A DNA stretch of 64,000 nt from Maea johnstoni (GCA_963942565.1 OZ012690.1:14199418-14263417), one strand, 5' to 3'. Numbered from the stretch's first letter, positions 23,612 through 51,899 are shown. Notes: generated from the letters alone by a model not told the origin. Made by a program: numbers and translations.

Positions 23612-24137
23612 GGCCCGCTTAACCCACACAGGGGAAAACCACCCACACTCCCTGCTCTGCTCTGACCTACTCTGCCCTGCTCTGCCCCGCACCGCACTCT
23701 CAGTGGCCCCCTTAACCCACACAGGGGAAAACCACCCACACTCCCTGCTCTGCTCTGACCTACTCTGCCCTGCTCTGCCCCGCACCGCACTCTCAGTGGC
23801 CCCCTTAACCCACACAGGGGAACACCACACACACTCCCCGCTCTGCTGTGACTTGCTCTGCCCTGCACTGCACTGGGGTACTCTGCTTCACTATGCTAAG
23901 TTGATACATTGTATCCATCTCATTGTACTGGACAACACCTCTGCGCTCCGGCTTAATCTAACGTTTGGATACTTTGTAACTCTGGTAAACATTAGATTTA
24001 CTGACCATTAGGGTCATCGAACCTTGTTATTGTTCAGCCAGCAGACCTGTTCAGGCTGCGTCGACATTTGTTTTATGTAAGCATTAGTGTTAATAAATTT
24101 TCTGCCCCATCCTCGACGTTACGCGTTTTTAATGTTT
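23612..24137 (+). repeat. Split direct repeat B2
   Basis: Same length as B1 with about two substitutions. It ends in TTT and is followed by 'tggcaatagatggctc', which matches the unoccupied site at 20241-20258. Confidence 0.85.
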
Positions 24138-25117
24138 TGGCAATAGATGGCTCATGTGTTAAACCGTAAATATGGCCCCTTGTATGTATTATGCCCTCTT
24201 CCTAACTGTTACATTTTCTTTACACATTAACGTGCCTTAATTGACAAAATAAGGCAATTAACATTCTGACATAAAAATCCTATTGAAATATATTAAGCCC
24301 CTGCCTATGCTCGGTCACATATTCGTTATTCAACTATTAATCTATTTAGTCATTTGCTTAATTATTATCTATTCATTTATAACTTTATATCTATTGTTGC
24401 ATTATTTCATTTTTATCATTTATCATTTCTAAAATATAATTAGTAGTATTGAAACCATGAGGGAGACTTCACAAATGCCCTATTAAATGAATTTACCTGC
24501 CTAGATTCTACAGAAAAGTATTCCCATTTTCAATTCAAATTTAGACAGTAAATTCATTGATAAACTGCTGTTGGTTAGTGTTTGCATCTTTTAAATTAAC
24601 GATTAAAAACTTAATTATATGAAAACGTTGACAGTAGTCCGCATTGGCAGCTTAGCTGTGGCGTTTGACACTGACGAGAATCAGCACCTCCTGTTCATTG
24701 ATATGTGAATCTTTCCAAGTAGCTTGGGCAATTCAGTGGCTTATTATTTAAATACACATTAAATTAGTTGGGAGGTCTCCATTAATATCTATAAAAGGTT
24801 AATGCTCCAATATAAACACACACAGATTAAGACTGCCTCATGTGTACGGTAATCTTGATAAAATCGTTGTTGGAGGTTCATTCTAGAATATCTCGGAGTA
24901 ATTTGGTAGTACATTCACCTTCAATTGCATCACTGACTTTATTTTCTCTAGAAAGATGTTTCCGGCTTGGTTAGACCATTTGGATATATCTTGATAAAGT
25001 AGGTCATCCACTATGCCGCCATTTTCCCTCCGAGGTGATGATTTTAGCAGCAAATTTACCACATACCAACATACATTTTATCATGTATCATTTGATCAAT
25101 AACATTTCAACTTCTAG
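24138..25117. other. Copy A intron 4 remainder
   Basis: AT-rich intron sequence between the Ngaro-like element and exon 5. No coding or transposon signal recognised. Confidence 0.5.
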
Positions 25118-25292
25118 GTTTTGCTTCGGCCATTTATGGTTGTTGCGACAGCTGGGACGGCACTGCTTGGAAGTATAGACCAGTTCACCACGATTGGGAG
25201 AATTGCAAGTGCCCATTCCATCTGGTTTCATGTTGATGCTGCTTATGGTGGTTTCTTTGTCCTGACTGACAAAGGAAAAGAAGTGATTATAG
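25118..25292 (+). pseudogene. Copy A exon 5
   Basis: 175 bp as in copy B, intact in frame. Reads RPFMVVATAGTALLGSID and [15 protein letters not shown], the PLP-binding Asp segment of group II decarboxylases. Flanked by 'acttctag' and 'gtgtgtg'. Confidence 0.88.
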
Positions 25293-25432
25293 GTGTGTGT
25301 TACAAAACCGAAATTGAATTTAATTCATTATCTATCTATAGAAGTATATCTATATCTCTTTACTGTCTCAAGATCTAGTACACATGCTCTACACCATTAC
25401 ACTATTTTCTGAATTGTAAAAGGTTTCATATC

Positions 25433-25762
25433 ATTTCCAAATAGAACATTCATATGTAACTTACTTATGTTTAGCATTTTGATAACTGTAAAGAAAAATC
25501 AAACATTGTTGCATAAAACCTTTTATGAGTAGATTTAGGATACGTGGTGAAAAATACCCAATTGAGGCAAAACGTGTTTTCATAATGTATATTTCTCATC
25601 ATTCCCAAATAGAATATTCATGTAGTTGATTTATGCTTAGCATTTTAAAAACTAAAAAAATGAAATACTTTAGCATAAACCTATTATGAGTAGATTTAGG
25701 ATACCATGAAGAAAATACTTGATGAGGCAAAACTTGTTTTCATTGTATATATTTCTCATTTT
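25433..25762 (+). repeat. Two-unit local tandem duplication, about 165 bp
   Basis: Landmarks 'ccaaatagaa.attcat', 'ttagcatttt', 'tatgagtagatttaggata' and 'gaggcaaaac.tgttttca' occur twice in order in intron 5 of copy A. Non-coding. Confidence 0.7.
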
Positions 25763-25824
25763 CGAGTTCATTAATTCGGTAGCACATTCAAGGCACACAC
25801 TACAGCAATGCTGTTTACTTTCAG

Positions 25825-26193
25825 GGATGGATGTTGCTGATTCAATCTCTTTGGATCCACACAAATCTCTTTTCCAGCCTTATGGCACTGGCGTAGTGCT
25901 TGTCAGAGATGGGTCTAATCTAAAAGCAGCAATGGCTATACCTTCTACTCCTTACGACAGTGCTAGTCCTAACGAGGACTTCGAAAATGAATCACCAGCA
26001 TGCTATACGTTTGAACTGACCAGACCCTTTAGAGCCCTGCCTGTTTGGTTCTCTATCAATCTACTTGGGATGTGCAACATAAAATTGGCTCTGATGAGAA
26101 ATTGGAACTGGCCCAGTACCTCTACAAAGAACTTTCACACCAAGATAAACTAGTACTTGGCCCATATCCACAACTGACGACAGTTTTATTCAG
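25825..26193 (+). pseudogene. Copy A exon 6 (one base missing)
   Basis: Carries the pyridoxal-lysine motif in SISLDPHKSLFQPYGTGVVL and FENESPACYTFELTRPFRAL. One base is missing near 26093, after which the frame continues as EKLELAQYLYKELSHQDKLV up to TTVLF and a 'gtaaaa' donor. Confidence 0.82.
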
Positions 26194-27684
26194 GTAAAAA
26201 ATGAATGCATTTAAAGGAGAAACATATCGATGCTTAGGTTAATGTTGTGATTACAGTTGTTTCTTCATTGTTTAATTCCACACAAGGTGGCTTATGGGCC
26301 TAATTTGTGAAAATAATGCCTTTTCTGGATTTTTACATGTGTACAAACTAACAATCTTTTCTTAATAATCAAATCAACTGTAAATATCTAGGCCATCACT
26401 GAGCAGAGTAAGAGACCAACTAAAGCATAAGCACCTATAGCGTTGTAAACAAGAAAGAAAGGTTTTTGTCCATTTCTTTCTATCAATTTTCACCAATTGG
26501 TCGCATCAAAGATGCATTATGGGTATCAGAAGTTGCCAGATATGTTTGTAATTTGCCTTAGTTAACTATAAGAAATTCAGGTGAAGGGTACACAGTTTTT
26601 ATAAGTTTGACATTTGTTTGAGAGTTAAAAATGCCTTTTCTCACTTTCAACAGAAAATTCTGAAAGAAATAGCTATAAAACTGAACAGTAAAAACTAGAA
26701 AAGAAATCTATCATACCCTTCACTCAGTAAGAAGGCAGGCGACCAAATGACAAAAATATACTTTTTATGTTGTTTTTACTTCCAAGTCTTCATTTATGCA
26801 TATTCGTCTCTACATATGGTGGGCTCTAGCGTAGAAGTAGATGACAAGTCTGATTTCGCTGGAATCGTTATTACATGTAGTGTGTTAGTGTGTAATGCAT
26901 CTGACCCTTGCAATGAGTGATTTGGGGGTAAGAGCCGTAGAAATTTGGGATTTGTGTAATTTACTATCCTTAAACTGTTATAATTTTGGATTGTACCAAG
27001 GGTCTAGCTGGCTGATCTTTGTAGAAAATCACATAACCATCGGAATTCTACTATTATGACATGCTAAATTAAGAAAAAATCTTAGTATCATTTTCACCAA
27101 AAGCATGCTATTTTAGTAATTCATTTCTCGAAATTGTTCTTTTCGAAATAGATATCCAAAATTTGCACGAAACATGTTCAAAAAGAGGCCAATGGTTGTA
27201 GAATATGTTATGATAAAAGGTTGATAATATTACAAAACTCAATTCAGCCTGTACTTTTTGTAGGCTGGACTGATAAATAAAAGCAGGGTAGAAGAAACCC
27301 CTAGTCAAGGAAATTTACCCAATAAGCAACCCCAAACAAGATCAATATCAATACGTACATACATGTAGGATCCTTTACTCAATCAATTTTGGAATTATAT
27401 TTTCCTATCAATATTTGCATTATCTGTTTTTCCAAGTCAATTATCCTATTACCACGTCTTGTATAACTTGCGCTTATTTAATACTGCTTGAATGATTTTT
27501 TCAAACATTTTATGTACACTTATGTTTCAAACATTAAGTAAATATTAAATCTTATTCAACAAAACCATCCGAACTTTAATCTGAAATCAAATGTGATTAG
27601 AACATCGTGTTTGTCATTTTAATTGTGTGTGCAATGATTGATTTTCAAATATTACAACGATCAATTTCTAACTTTATTTTGTAG
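26194..27684. other. Copy A intron 6
   Basis: About 1.5 kb of AT-rich intron with no recognised element or coding region. Confidence 0.55.
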
Positions 27685-27903
27685 ATGCGACCCAGCAAAG
27701 ACTAAAGACCCGATGCGTGCACTATGGCTATTAATAAAAGCATATTGTCCAGTGGTAAAGTGCTGGTTGGAACTACTTCCTTCAAAGGAACTTTGTATAT
27801 TTATGTTACTATCATGGCCTATAGGACTCATAAAGTTCATGTTGATATCTTGCTTAATCTGATAAAAGATTCATTGAGGAACTGTTGTGTTGGGAAACAA
27901 TAG
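27685..27903 (+). pseudogene. Copy A exon 7 (frame change)
   Basis: Begins C-D-P-A-K after 'ttttgtag' and, in a different frame further on, reads SGKVLVGTTSFKG and YVTIMAYRTHKVHVDIL, matching the C-terminus of copy B. One frame change lies between the two parts. Confidence 0.75.
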
Positions 27904-28092
27904 AGCAATTGCTTTGTTATCTACTTCTTAAGCAGTTAATGAGGTTTGGCAATAATTTCAAATATAGTCTTAAGACCTCTTTTGATAGACAAGATAACGA
28001 CTACCTTTCAACTAAAAAGTTGTCAAATTTGATAATCTATATATCCATTTTATTTAGCCTTTTCATGTAGTCATATAGCCATTCAATAGGAT

Positions 28093-30760
<2,668 letters not shown>

Positions 30761-30764
30761 GTCT

Positions 30765-31085
30765 GGTAGGGGGGTAGGGGGAGGGGGGTGCGTACGCTCG
30801 CCAGGAACATATGAGGAAATGATGGACATGGGCCTATGGGAGTCGAGTCTCTCCAAAATTCAAAAACATTCAAGGTGGGGTCAGTTGTAAAATTATTGTA
30901 GCTGGGGTATAAAACATTGTACGTTGAGGTCCACATTTAAAAAAAAGAATTGGTGGAGGGGGGTCCTTTAAAAATCTCAAAATCATTGTAGATGGGGTCT
31001 TTATGAAAAAAATGATAATCAATGGTGGGCGGTCTGAATATCTGGAGTGTCCACACCCACCCCCTCCCCCATCCAGGCATTTTTC
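30765..31085. repeat. G-run-rich repeat, copy 1
   Basis: Starts near 'ggggggtgcgtacgctcgcc' and has several 'tggggtc...aaaa' lines before ending in a C-rich tract (31058-31073). The 'gcgtacgctcg' core recurs at 31519-31534, so this is probably one member of a repeat family. Confidence 0.4.
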
Positions 31086-31477
31086 AAGAAGAGCCTAAAC
31101 ACTGATCACTGACTGGTTTGGTTGTTTATGTTTGGCCTAAGAAGTATCAAATGGCCTCTGCTTCCGATACAATCTTTATATAAAATCAGCAAAAGTAACA
31201 AAACATCGTAAACTCGTAAGCAGTCATGTTTCACCTAAAAAGGTGTAATTAGGGCGTGGTGATTTGTAACCGTGGTAAGAACATGGCCTGACTTTGTGAT
31301 ATGTTCAGTCATGTAAAATGCCAATTCATCGTTAACATGGAAGTTGTCACGTCGTGCAAGGAGATATTCTATAAGCTAGATAAACCATCTTTTGTCACCA
31401 TTTTAAGGCGTGTTGATTTCTAACCGTGTCGAGGGCATTGCCCGACTGAATGATATGTTCGGTTATGGTACGATGCC

Positions 31478-31985
31478 ATCCCGGGGGTGAGGGGGGGGGG
31501 GGCACTTGGGTATTTAGGGGGGCGCATACGCTCGTTATCAAAATTTAAAAATACCCCTAAAGCACTGATTTCTGGCCAAACAAGCACCCTTATTTCAATA
31601 AAACGATGATTTTTTCAACTAAATAAACACCCCTTCTGTTATCAAAACACTGACATTGGATGACGGGAACACGTATTTTAACTTCAGATTTTATAATCAT
31701 CATGCGTGTTTAGGGCAGCAAGTGGCGGCAGCAAACTCGGAAGCCCAGTCACTTCGGGAGTCACTCGGCGTCAGAGCCGCGTATATTTCGTGGATTGTAG
31801 GGGATTTTGACCCCCATACTTCGTACCTGGGTACAAAAAAGTACCTTTCTTTTACAAAATCGCGGACATGCGGAGGTCTTAAAAAAAGACCCCTTCTTCG
31901 CGAAATACGTAACGCAGGTGCAGCCCCCCTCTATACCTGAGTGCCCCCCCCCCCCCCCCCCCCCCCCCCCGGGGCAGCCATTCCA
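31478..31985. repeat. Repeat bounded by G-run and C-run
   Basis: Begins 'cccgggggtgag' with a G-run (31489-31502) and ends with a C-run (31946-31970) and 'ggggcagcc', so its ends are inversely related. It contains 'gcgcatacgctcg' shared with the repeat at 30790. The short open frames crossing it are Pro/Gly homopolymer artefacts. Confidence 0.4.
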
Positions 31986-32572
31986 TAGAATAAGTGTAAG
32001 GGTCACGTCACGCAAGGAGAGGATACTGTATAGGGTGTGGGACGGTAAATGTCAAGTTCGGAAAGCATTTAAAGCTAAAGCAGGTCAGAGGGAGAACGCT
32101 GTCACTGCCAAACGCCCACTGCACATATACCTTCCTCTTCAAAAGAAAACTCTGAAAGGCAATCTGCGATAAAATCGTAGAAAAAGTTTTTTTTATTATT
32201 TTTGTTATGGCAACAGAATCACCACGTGAAGCCCTAAATATTGAAATAAAAAGATGTTCACCAGTTTCTAACTATATTCTGAATCTCTGATTCAGGAATA
32301 TGGTAGGTGTTGTTTTCTGGTGTTTATACGTGAAAATAATCGCTTTCATACCTGGGCGTGATGTGTATTCCCCCTTTGCTGGCCACCCAAGAGAGGTTAT
32401 GCAACGACAACTAATTTGTTTCGCATTTACTCAGCTACAATATATTCCTAGAAGTATAAATAGTGCTTGATTCGCTGGGTGATCTTATCAAAACATGCCG
32501 AGCAATGTTTTTTTAAAACGTAATTTGAGTGATAAGAATATCGGTTAAGGTATGTTTGTATGTATGTATGTG

Positions 32573-33776
<1,204 letters not shown>

Positions 33777-33831
33777 AGGTTGACGAGTGCGTTAGATGAT
33801 AGGTTGGTACAGACGTCTTTCTCACATCCGT
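33777..33831 (+). promoter_or_regulatory. Conserved upstream block, decarboxylase copy B
   Basis: Contains 'ggttgacgagtgcgtta', 'tgataggttggta' and 'ctttctcacatccgtt', shared in order with copies A and C. It ends about 60 bp before ATG 33893, consistent with a core promoter or 5' UTR. Confidence 0.55.
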
Positions 33832-33892
33832 TGAATCAGGTCAAAAGACTACGAATTTTTTTTCATCTTAAAAAGCATTCTTTTTGAAAACA

Positions 33893-45575
<11,683 letters not shown>

Positions 45576-48430
45576 CTATTGACATGGATTGTATACCTCA
45601 TTATATATGTAAGGGTAGGCAACTACCACATCTGTTAAGACCTTGGTCGAGATAGTATTTGTAGTTCAAGTGATTTGATAATTTTAACAATCTTTCTCTA
45701 AGTGTGAGAAATGCTTGAATATAAAGCTCACCTTTTATAGAAACGATTGCAATCAATTGTTATATGAAGGTTCATCCTAATACATAAGGAAAATATGATG
45801 CATATAGAAAATACCGAGATCAGTAACCTTCAATGAGAGTAGACATGATATTTCATGTTTTATGCTTGTTGGTAGTAATGCTACTAGATGAATAATGTCA
45901 GCAATTTTGTTTGGGGGATTAATGATTTATATTTGGCCAATACGTATCAGGTATTTCAGTACGTCTTACATTTTCAAGGTATATGTATATCAAGGTTATT
46001 GTTCTCTCTGTTGAAGCATGTAAAGGTATTCAAAACTATTTCAATAGATCATCGAAACCCCTTAGAATATAACAGGAATTGTATCCAAGTAGGAAGTTGA
46101 AAACAATAAATATCTTAATAATTGTTTGATCGTTATTTCATTATCGTTCTTTTTTCATCGAAGTATTCAATGTGAAAGATTTTTGTAACTGTGTATGCAA
46201 CTTTTATGATGGAAATCATAGTCAATAAATATACATATATTCAGCAAGATCATCATTATTAGTTTAAGTAATATTAAAACTATTACTATAATTTTTCAAA
46301 CACCTTTAGTTCTCAGAAACACATTACTGTAAAATTAGGGGGCTTCTATTATTACCAAAAATACTATGTATCCAGGGGTAGCATATATTTCCAAAACCAG
46401 AATGATTTAGCTGGATATTTAGTGCCATTGAAGTATATATTAATTAGGATAACGTGTCGATCACCATTTATAAAAGAAGTATCAGTTAAAAAGGTAAAGA
46501 ACACAGCTGTTTGTAAATTTAATTTATACTTTCATACCTAAAATGGTCTACAAAAGAGTTTAAGAAGTGCCGTGAAATGTGTGTCTACCCCTGCTAAGGT
46601 TTACTGATCAATACAACAATAAAAAGAATTGAGCCAATTCATGATGTATATCTCTGCTCAACAAACTTGACTCTTTATGCCGTTATGTGCTTAGAAGAAG
46701 GTGCTCTTTAGGTTATCACTGTCCAAAGTGCCCTTAGAGTGAAGCTTGACTATACTTCAACATCTGATCACTTAAGTGTTACTATCTAAATATCTTTGCT
46801 GGAACCTACCTAAAATCAAATTTGCCCAAAAGTGATAGTCTTTTAAGAAACAAGGCTGGCTTGCTGTTAGTCCCTTTAATGTACATGTAAACTATCTTTG
46901 GAAGCTAATCTATCGCACAGAATTTGCATCGGAACAATGTTACATAAATTAAAACACTTCACTTCTAATTTTGATAGATATAGAGATTGACGCTAAGATC
47001 CAAACAATGTATACACTTACTTAGGTAATCAGAATATTGTAAAGCAATATCAAATTATATATAAAATATAAGTCGTTTAACAGCATGACCTCTGTGAACT
47101 GGTATACCGTTCATCTCCCTTAGCATACACAGGCTGACTTACTGAATACATGCACATGCTGGGTACATGCAATACACTGGTAGAACAGTAAATTTCAAGA
47201 GCACTTCTTGGCAATGATACCCTGTTTATCCCAGAAGAGGTTGCCTAGATTGAACGTTGAGTAGAACGTTTGAGAGTTCATTTAGTAAAGAATGATTGAC
47301 AAGTAGAATAACACCAAACTTTGACACGGTTACTCTAAGAAGCATTGCCGGATCCATCAACCAATTGGAGTCTTACAAGTTTATTAGCAAATCATCACAG
47401 ACCTTTGATTGCTAAGGGGGTACTTTACTTGGAACATGTGTAAAAGCATTATGAGGATTATGTATGGTCCACAAATGTCATAAGTTTGCTATTTTGTAAT
47501 CAGTTTTGATTTCCACCCTTCTCTATATAATCTTAACATGAACTACTGATGTTATAACTACTATATTTTGTCATAACATTTTTCATATTTTTGTTGAAGG
47601 GCATTCATTAAACTGTGATAAATTTCACTTACTTGTCTCAAACTTACAGGGCTCAACATTAGGGCTAGCCCGATAAGCAGGGGGCCATATGCCGGTATAC
47701 TTCTCAATTTCTGAACAACATCCTAAATTCAAACTCGTTCAATTCAGTTATGCACTTTTACTTCATGCTTGAAAACATCCTACGGTACATAGTAATTTTA
47801 CATTTTATATATATATGCTCTGGTTATTTTGCAATAGTTAATCAAAAAATGACGAAACTTGAAATTCTGTTTACAAATATTGATTTCTATTCCTTGCTGT
47901 GTATTCTTTCAGGAGCAAAAAAGTCATGTTCAAGGATCTTTTTTTGAAATATTCTGACATTAACTTATAATTGTAATTTATGATTGTAATCTTCCCATAA
48001 GGGGTTAAATTCTTTGTTAGCCAAGTCCTAACTAGTTTTGTTTTTATTTTTCCTCTTTTTCTAAAAGAATATTCAATTTTGTGATTACACTTGTTATTTT
48101 TACTTGTAACTTGGAGATAGTAGATACAATCTCCTTCCTTTGAAATGAGTTAATAAGGAAATCAGTCAGTGACTCATCTACAGCTCATTCCTTGACCTGT
48201 TCAGTAAAATGTATTAAGTGGGTTAAATATAACTATACGACATGACTTTTGTGAGGAAAATTTGCTTGATAATGATATGAGTTAAAGTTTTTAAAGCATC
48301 TTAGCAAAGTTGTACTGTTTGTTATTACATTTAGACCAGCGTAAACCAACGTTTAGGTAAACCATATTTTGTTACCAAACTAAGGCCAGAGTGTGTTTGA
48401 CCAACTTTTTACTTTCTCAGCAATACCGAG
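45576..48430. other. Intergenic between copies B and C, part 1
   Basis: About 2.9 kb of AT-rich DNA, no gene or repeat recognised. Confidence 0.5.
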
Positions 48431-48434
48431 CATA

Positions 48435-48866
48435 TATCCAGTAAGGGTTGGAGCGCGGCCCGTCTTGGCGTCTTACGCGTTTTGCGCGCTTCTCGTCTTG
48501 ACAAGACGCCAAAATAGGGTCGTTTTTTCAGGGAGTAATCATTATATCAGTTTAACGTTGAAAGGGCTACTTGCAATACCGGTGATACTGCTTCGGTAAG
48601 ACGTGTTCATACATAACACGCGTACAAGACCTACAAGACGCCTTCGCATGGCACGCACCCATTTCAAGACGCGTTCGAAAAACACGACAAGACGCCATAA
48701 CCTACAAGACGCATTCGCATGGCACGCACCCATTACAAGACGCGTTCGGAAAAACACGACAAGACGCATTTGCGCATAACAAGACGCCAACACCTACAAG
48801 ACACATTCGAACGGCACACTCCCATTTCAAGACGCGTTCCGAAAACAAGACAAGACGCATTTTATA
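48435..48866. repeat. CAAGACGC-rich repeat cluster
   Basis: The octamer CAAGACGC or its complement recurs about a dozen times. From 48620 it forms roughly three tandem units starting 'cctacaagac' at 48630, 48701 and 48792, each with 'ttcgcatggcacgcaccca' and 'caagacgcgttcg'. The left part (48463-48511) has the inverted form GCGTCTT. GC content is locally high. Confidence 0.6.
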
Positions 48867-49968
48867 AATGATATGTGGTTACCTCTCTTGTGACCTCGCG
48901 TAGACCGGGGTAAATGTGAATCAAGGTCAAGGTCTTACGATAATCTCATGAGAAATTGAGTATTAGAAAGGTTAAATGATTGATTACAATTTGTCTTACA
49001 CTACTGCCAAAGCTTGGAAAGAAATCGGCACGAACACATATTTTTACTATACTTAGTTTTATACATGTAGACTCTATGTTTTGCCTGAAATGATTTACTG
49101 AATTGATCATTTGAAAATATGCATGTTCATTCATTCATACAAAGATACAGACAAAATACAACTCGAAATCTGTGTACTAATGCCGTACACGTATCATATA
49201 CTTGACAGTACCAATCACAGGCATTTTTTAACTACAACTTTAACTTACGATTCAATTCAATTCGTCGAGCGAGTAAATATCTGACAGGCGATGAACTGTA
49301 AAGAAGTGTCCCCATACTATACGTTTATTAATTAGTGATATGCCTCAAGGTATGGTCAAACATAACCGGTATTGAACTAAAAAAAACAAAGTTGCCGTAT
49401 TTAATCGTCAAATAAAAAGGTATGGACGTTGTTAAAGTTTATGTTGTATTTTGCAGCCCTTTTGCTCAGAACATCTGTATGATATCAACACTGATATTAT
49501 GGACATACAGACTGTATTCGATGGAGGTCGTTTTTTTTATTGTCACAAAAGTCCATCTGGGAACATGGTAAAGGGATACAGTTGTACAATTGTCTTTGAT
49601 GCATATATGATATATCGGTACATATGATAGCCTTTTTACACCATCATGTTATAAATTAGTGAGTTCGTTATATAATGGATGCAATAAACCTAAGAATATT
49701 GGGAGTTTATCATTTGTTTCAGCCCAATATTTCTCAATGTGAAACAGGTCTTTAAGTACCCGCTTGACTTGGTCAAGTATCAGTCGTGATCTTTTGTTTC
49801 TATTCGAATATATTACCAGTTTTGCTGCGATGATTATCAAATTAATCAGTTTGTACTTTTTCCTTAGTTCACCTTAGTTCACCTGATCAAACTAACTTGT
49901 TCAAAACACCCCAGCGATACATTTCATTGTGTTGTGCCACTCCCACGTCGTGACGTGGACACATGACA
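48867..49968. other. Intergenic upstream of copy C
   Basis: No coding region recognised. Homology to the copy B upstream region starts at about 49905. Confidence 0.45.
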
Positions 49969-50030
49969 GAGGTTGACGAGTGTGTCACGTGATAGGTTGG
50001 TATAGACACCTTTCACACATCCGTTAAATA
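49969..50030 (+). promoter_or_regulatory. Conserved upstream block, decarboxylase copy C
   Basis: 'ggttgacgagtgtgtca', 'tgataggttggta' and 'ctttcacacatccgtt' in the same order as in copy B, ending about 54 bp before ATG 50084. Confidence 0.55.
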
Positions 50031-50083
50031 GGCTCGAAAGATACACACTCTTTTTGGCTTAAAACGCATTCTTTTTGAAGAAA

Positions 50084-50411
50084 ATGTCTGATTCAAAAGG
50101 CACAGAAGAACAACTGGAAGATATTGCGCAGCATCTTGGAAAACTCGACACTGACGAGGGAACTAGGGCAGAATGGAACTCTTGCGTTATGGAGTTTACG
50201 AGTAAGGTGTTTAGCACATATTTCGATTTTAACAGCGAAGAACATCTAGAAATGGTTTCAGAGAGCCGTCAGAGATGCTACCCAAATCTACAGGATGGTG
50301 ACAATACCCACGTAGCGACATTGCCAGACTGGACTGATTTCATACCTGAGGAACCCCGCCCTATGAAACAGGTTCTCGAGATACTGAATGAGCAGGTGAA
50401 CAAGTACAACG
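50084..50411 (+). CDS. Copy C exon 1
   Basis: 328 bp, MSDSKGTEEQLEDIAQHLG through NKYNG, then the GC donor 'gcaagtag'. Open and in frame. Confidence 0.85.
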
Positions 50412-51246
50412 GCAAGTAGAAACCCTAATACCCATAATAAATAAGGGCTTTGTATTCTTAGTAGAGCTTTCAGTATGCCTGTGCGATATGCTTAGAATCT
50501 AAGGTAAGGCTGCTTGTATTAAAGCCTGTACTCACAACGTACAAACCCCTATTTAAATCCATGCATAATATTCACAATGAGAGAATTATTTAGCTTTGAA
50601 TGAGCAAATAAAGCATTAAGCGTCTCTCCTCTGATTAAATCAGATAAGATTGTATAAACCATTGCCTTCATTTGCCGAAGATAACGTCAATATTGCCAGA
50701 GGAATTCTAGGTTTTACCAAACCATTCCAATATCCGTACACGTATCCTCCATAACCATGAAAGAGAACATTACAGTAGCATATTTATCTATCATGAAAAG
50801 CGCTGGTTTAGTCGGAGATAAGACACTTCTGAGATATAGAAGAAAATTTAGAGTTATTTCTAGCTGGGAACGTGTTTAGAAACGTTATGTGACGCTGGAA
50901 TTTCACATTCCTCATAAGTATCAGAGCGATACTACCGACCTATTAAAAAGACTTTGAGTGAAAACTGATAGGGACTGGCTCACAGTTACGCTTTGTACTA
51001 ACATTGATTCACTGTTCCATTTTTTTTCATGCAGACTTCCTTTATTGTTCAAACGACTAATTGCAACGAATTACTGTCAGACTCGGGCTCCCGTACAGTT
51101 AAAGGCTAATCATCTAAAAGATGTTCTGTTCTAGCCAATGGCAAATGGTCTCCTGAGCTGGTTAAATTGTATAAAGCTTTTCCCTTTAATATTCAGATTC
51201 ATTCTTTTTTCCCATTAGTCTTTCGTGATGTTGCTTATTAGTCAGT
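50412..51246. other. Copy C intron 1, 5' part
   Basis: Homologous to copy B intron 1 up to about 51010, then unique sequence up to foldback element 2. Confidence 0.55.
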
Positions 51247-51899
51247 TGCAAATTCCAGAAAAAGTGACTTATTGAGGCATTTTGTGTTAAAAGTCGGTAT
51301 CCAGTGTTTCTAGCCTAATTTGAGGATGCTGAATCTGAAAATGACGGATACCAAGTTGAATTTTTGGTTTTTAGTGTCCTAATCGCCATTTTTGGGTGAT
51401 TTGGGCACTTTTTGTATGTTAATTTGCATAATGTGTCATTTTTTCTGAACAGTGTCAGGTCATGGCAAATGAGGTATCAAATTGAAGCTCTACACTGTGG
51501 GAGTTCATTAATGTGTAGTATTGGTACTTTCAATGGTTGCTATGGCAACGATAGCCAAGAATTAATCAAAAACAGAGAAAAAATGCTCATTTTTGTAGTT
51601 TGTGTGATATTTAAGTGTGATTTATCCCCAATCAACATATCTAAGTGCATCAGTTTGTTTACCAAAAACTTCTTTGCTCTTTTCTTGATCAATCCATGGC
51701 AATTTTATATGATAGAAATATTTTGGGTCTGAAGTACAGTCCTTTGAAAATTACAATACTGCAAATACGGAGTCTATCCACAATATGGCTTCAAATGAAT
51801 CATTTTATCAGATCAGTGTGAGATCATGGCAAATGTAGTATCATATTAAAGCTCTCAACTATAGGAGATCATTCATGTGTATTTTGAAAATTGTCAGTG

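Larger units (their letters stand above)
20897..24137 (+). mobile_element. DIRS-order, Ngaro-like tyrosine-recombinase element, A1-ORF-B1-A2-B2
   Basis: The element has split direct repeats: A1 20900-21186, recombinase frame 21231-22649, B1 22730-23255, A2 23256-23543, B2 23612-24137. A1/A2 (287/288 bp) and B1/B2 (526 bp each) are nearly identical. This A1-ORF-B1-A2-B2 order is the known layout of Ngaro and PAT-type elements of the DIRS order. Only the recombinase part is present; the reverse transcriptase / RNase H section expected in a full element is absent, so it is incomplete and probably non-autonomous. The near identity of repeats suggests a young insertion. GC content is far above the surroundings. 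A head-to-tail pair of a Crypton-like element and an internally deleted copy would give the same pattern and remains an alternative. Confidence 0.75.

Noticed and set aside
22702-23868. Repetitive ORFs on both strands in the 93-bp array (Thr-Gly-Glu and Gln-Gly-Arg-Val patterns)
   Set aside because: Shadow translations of the tandem repeats in B1 and B2 of the Ngaro-like element.
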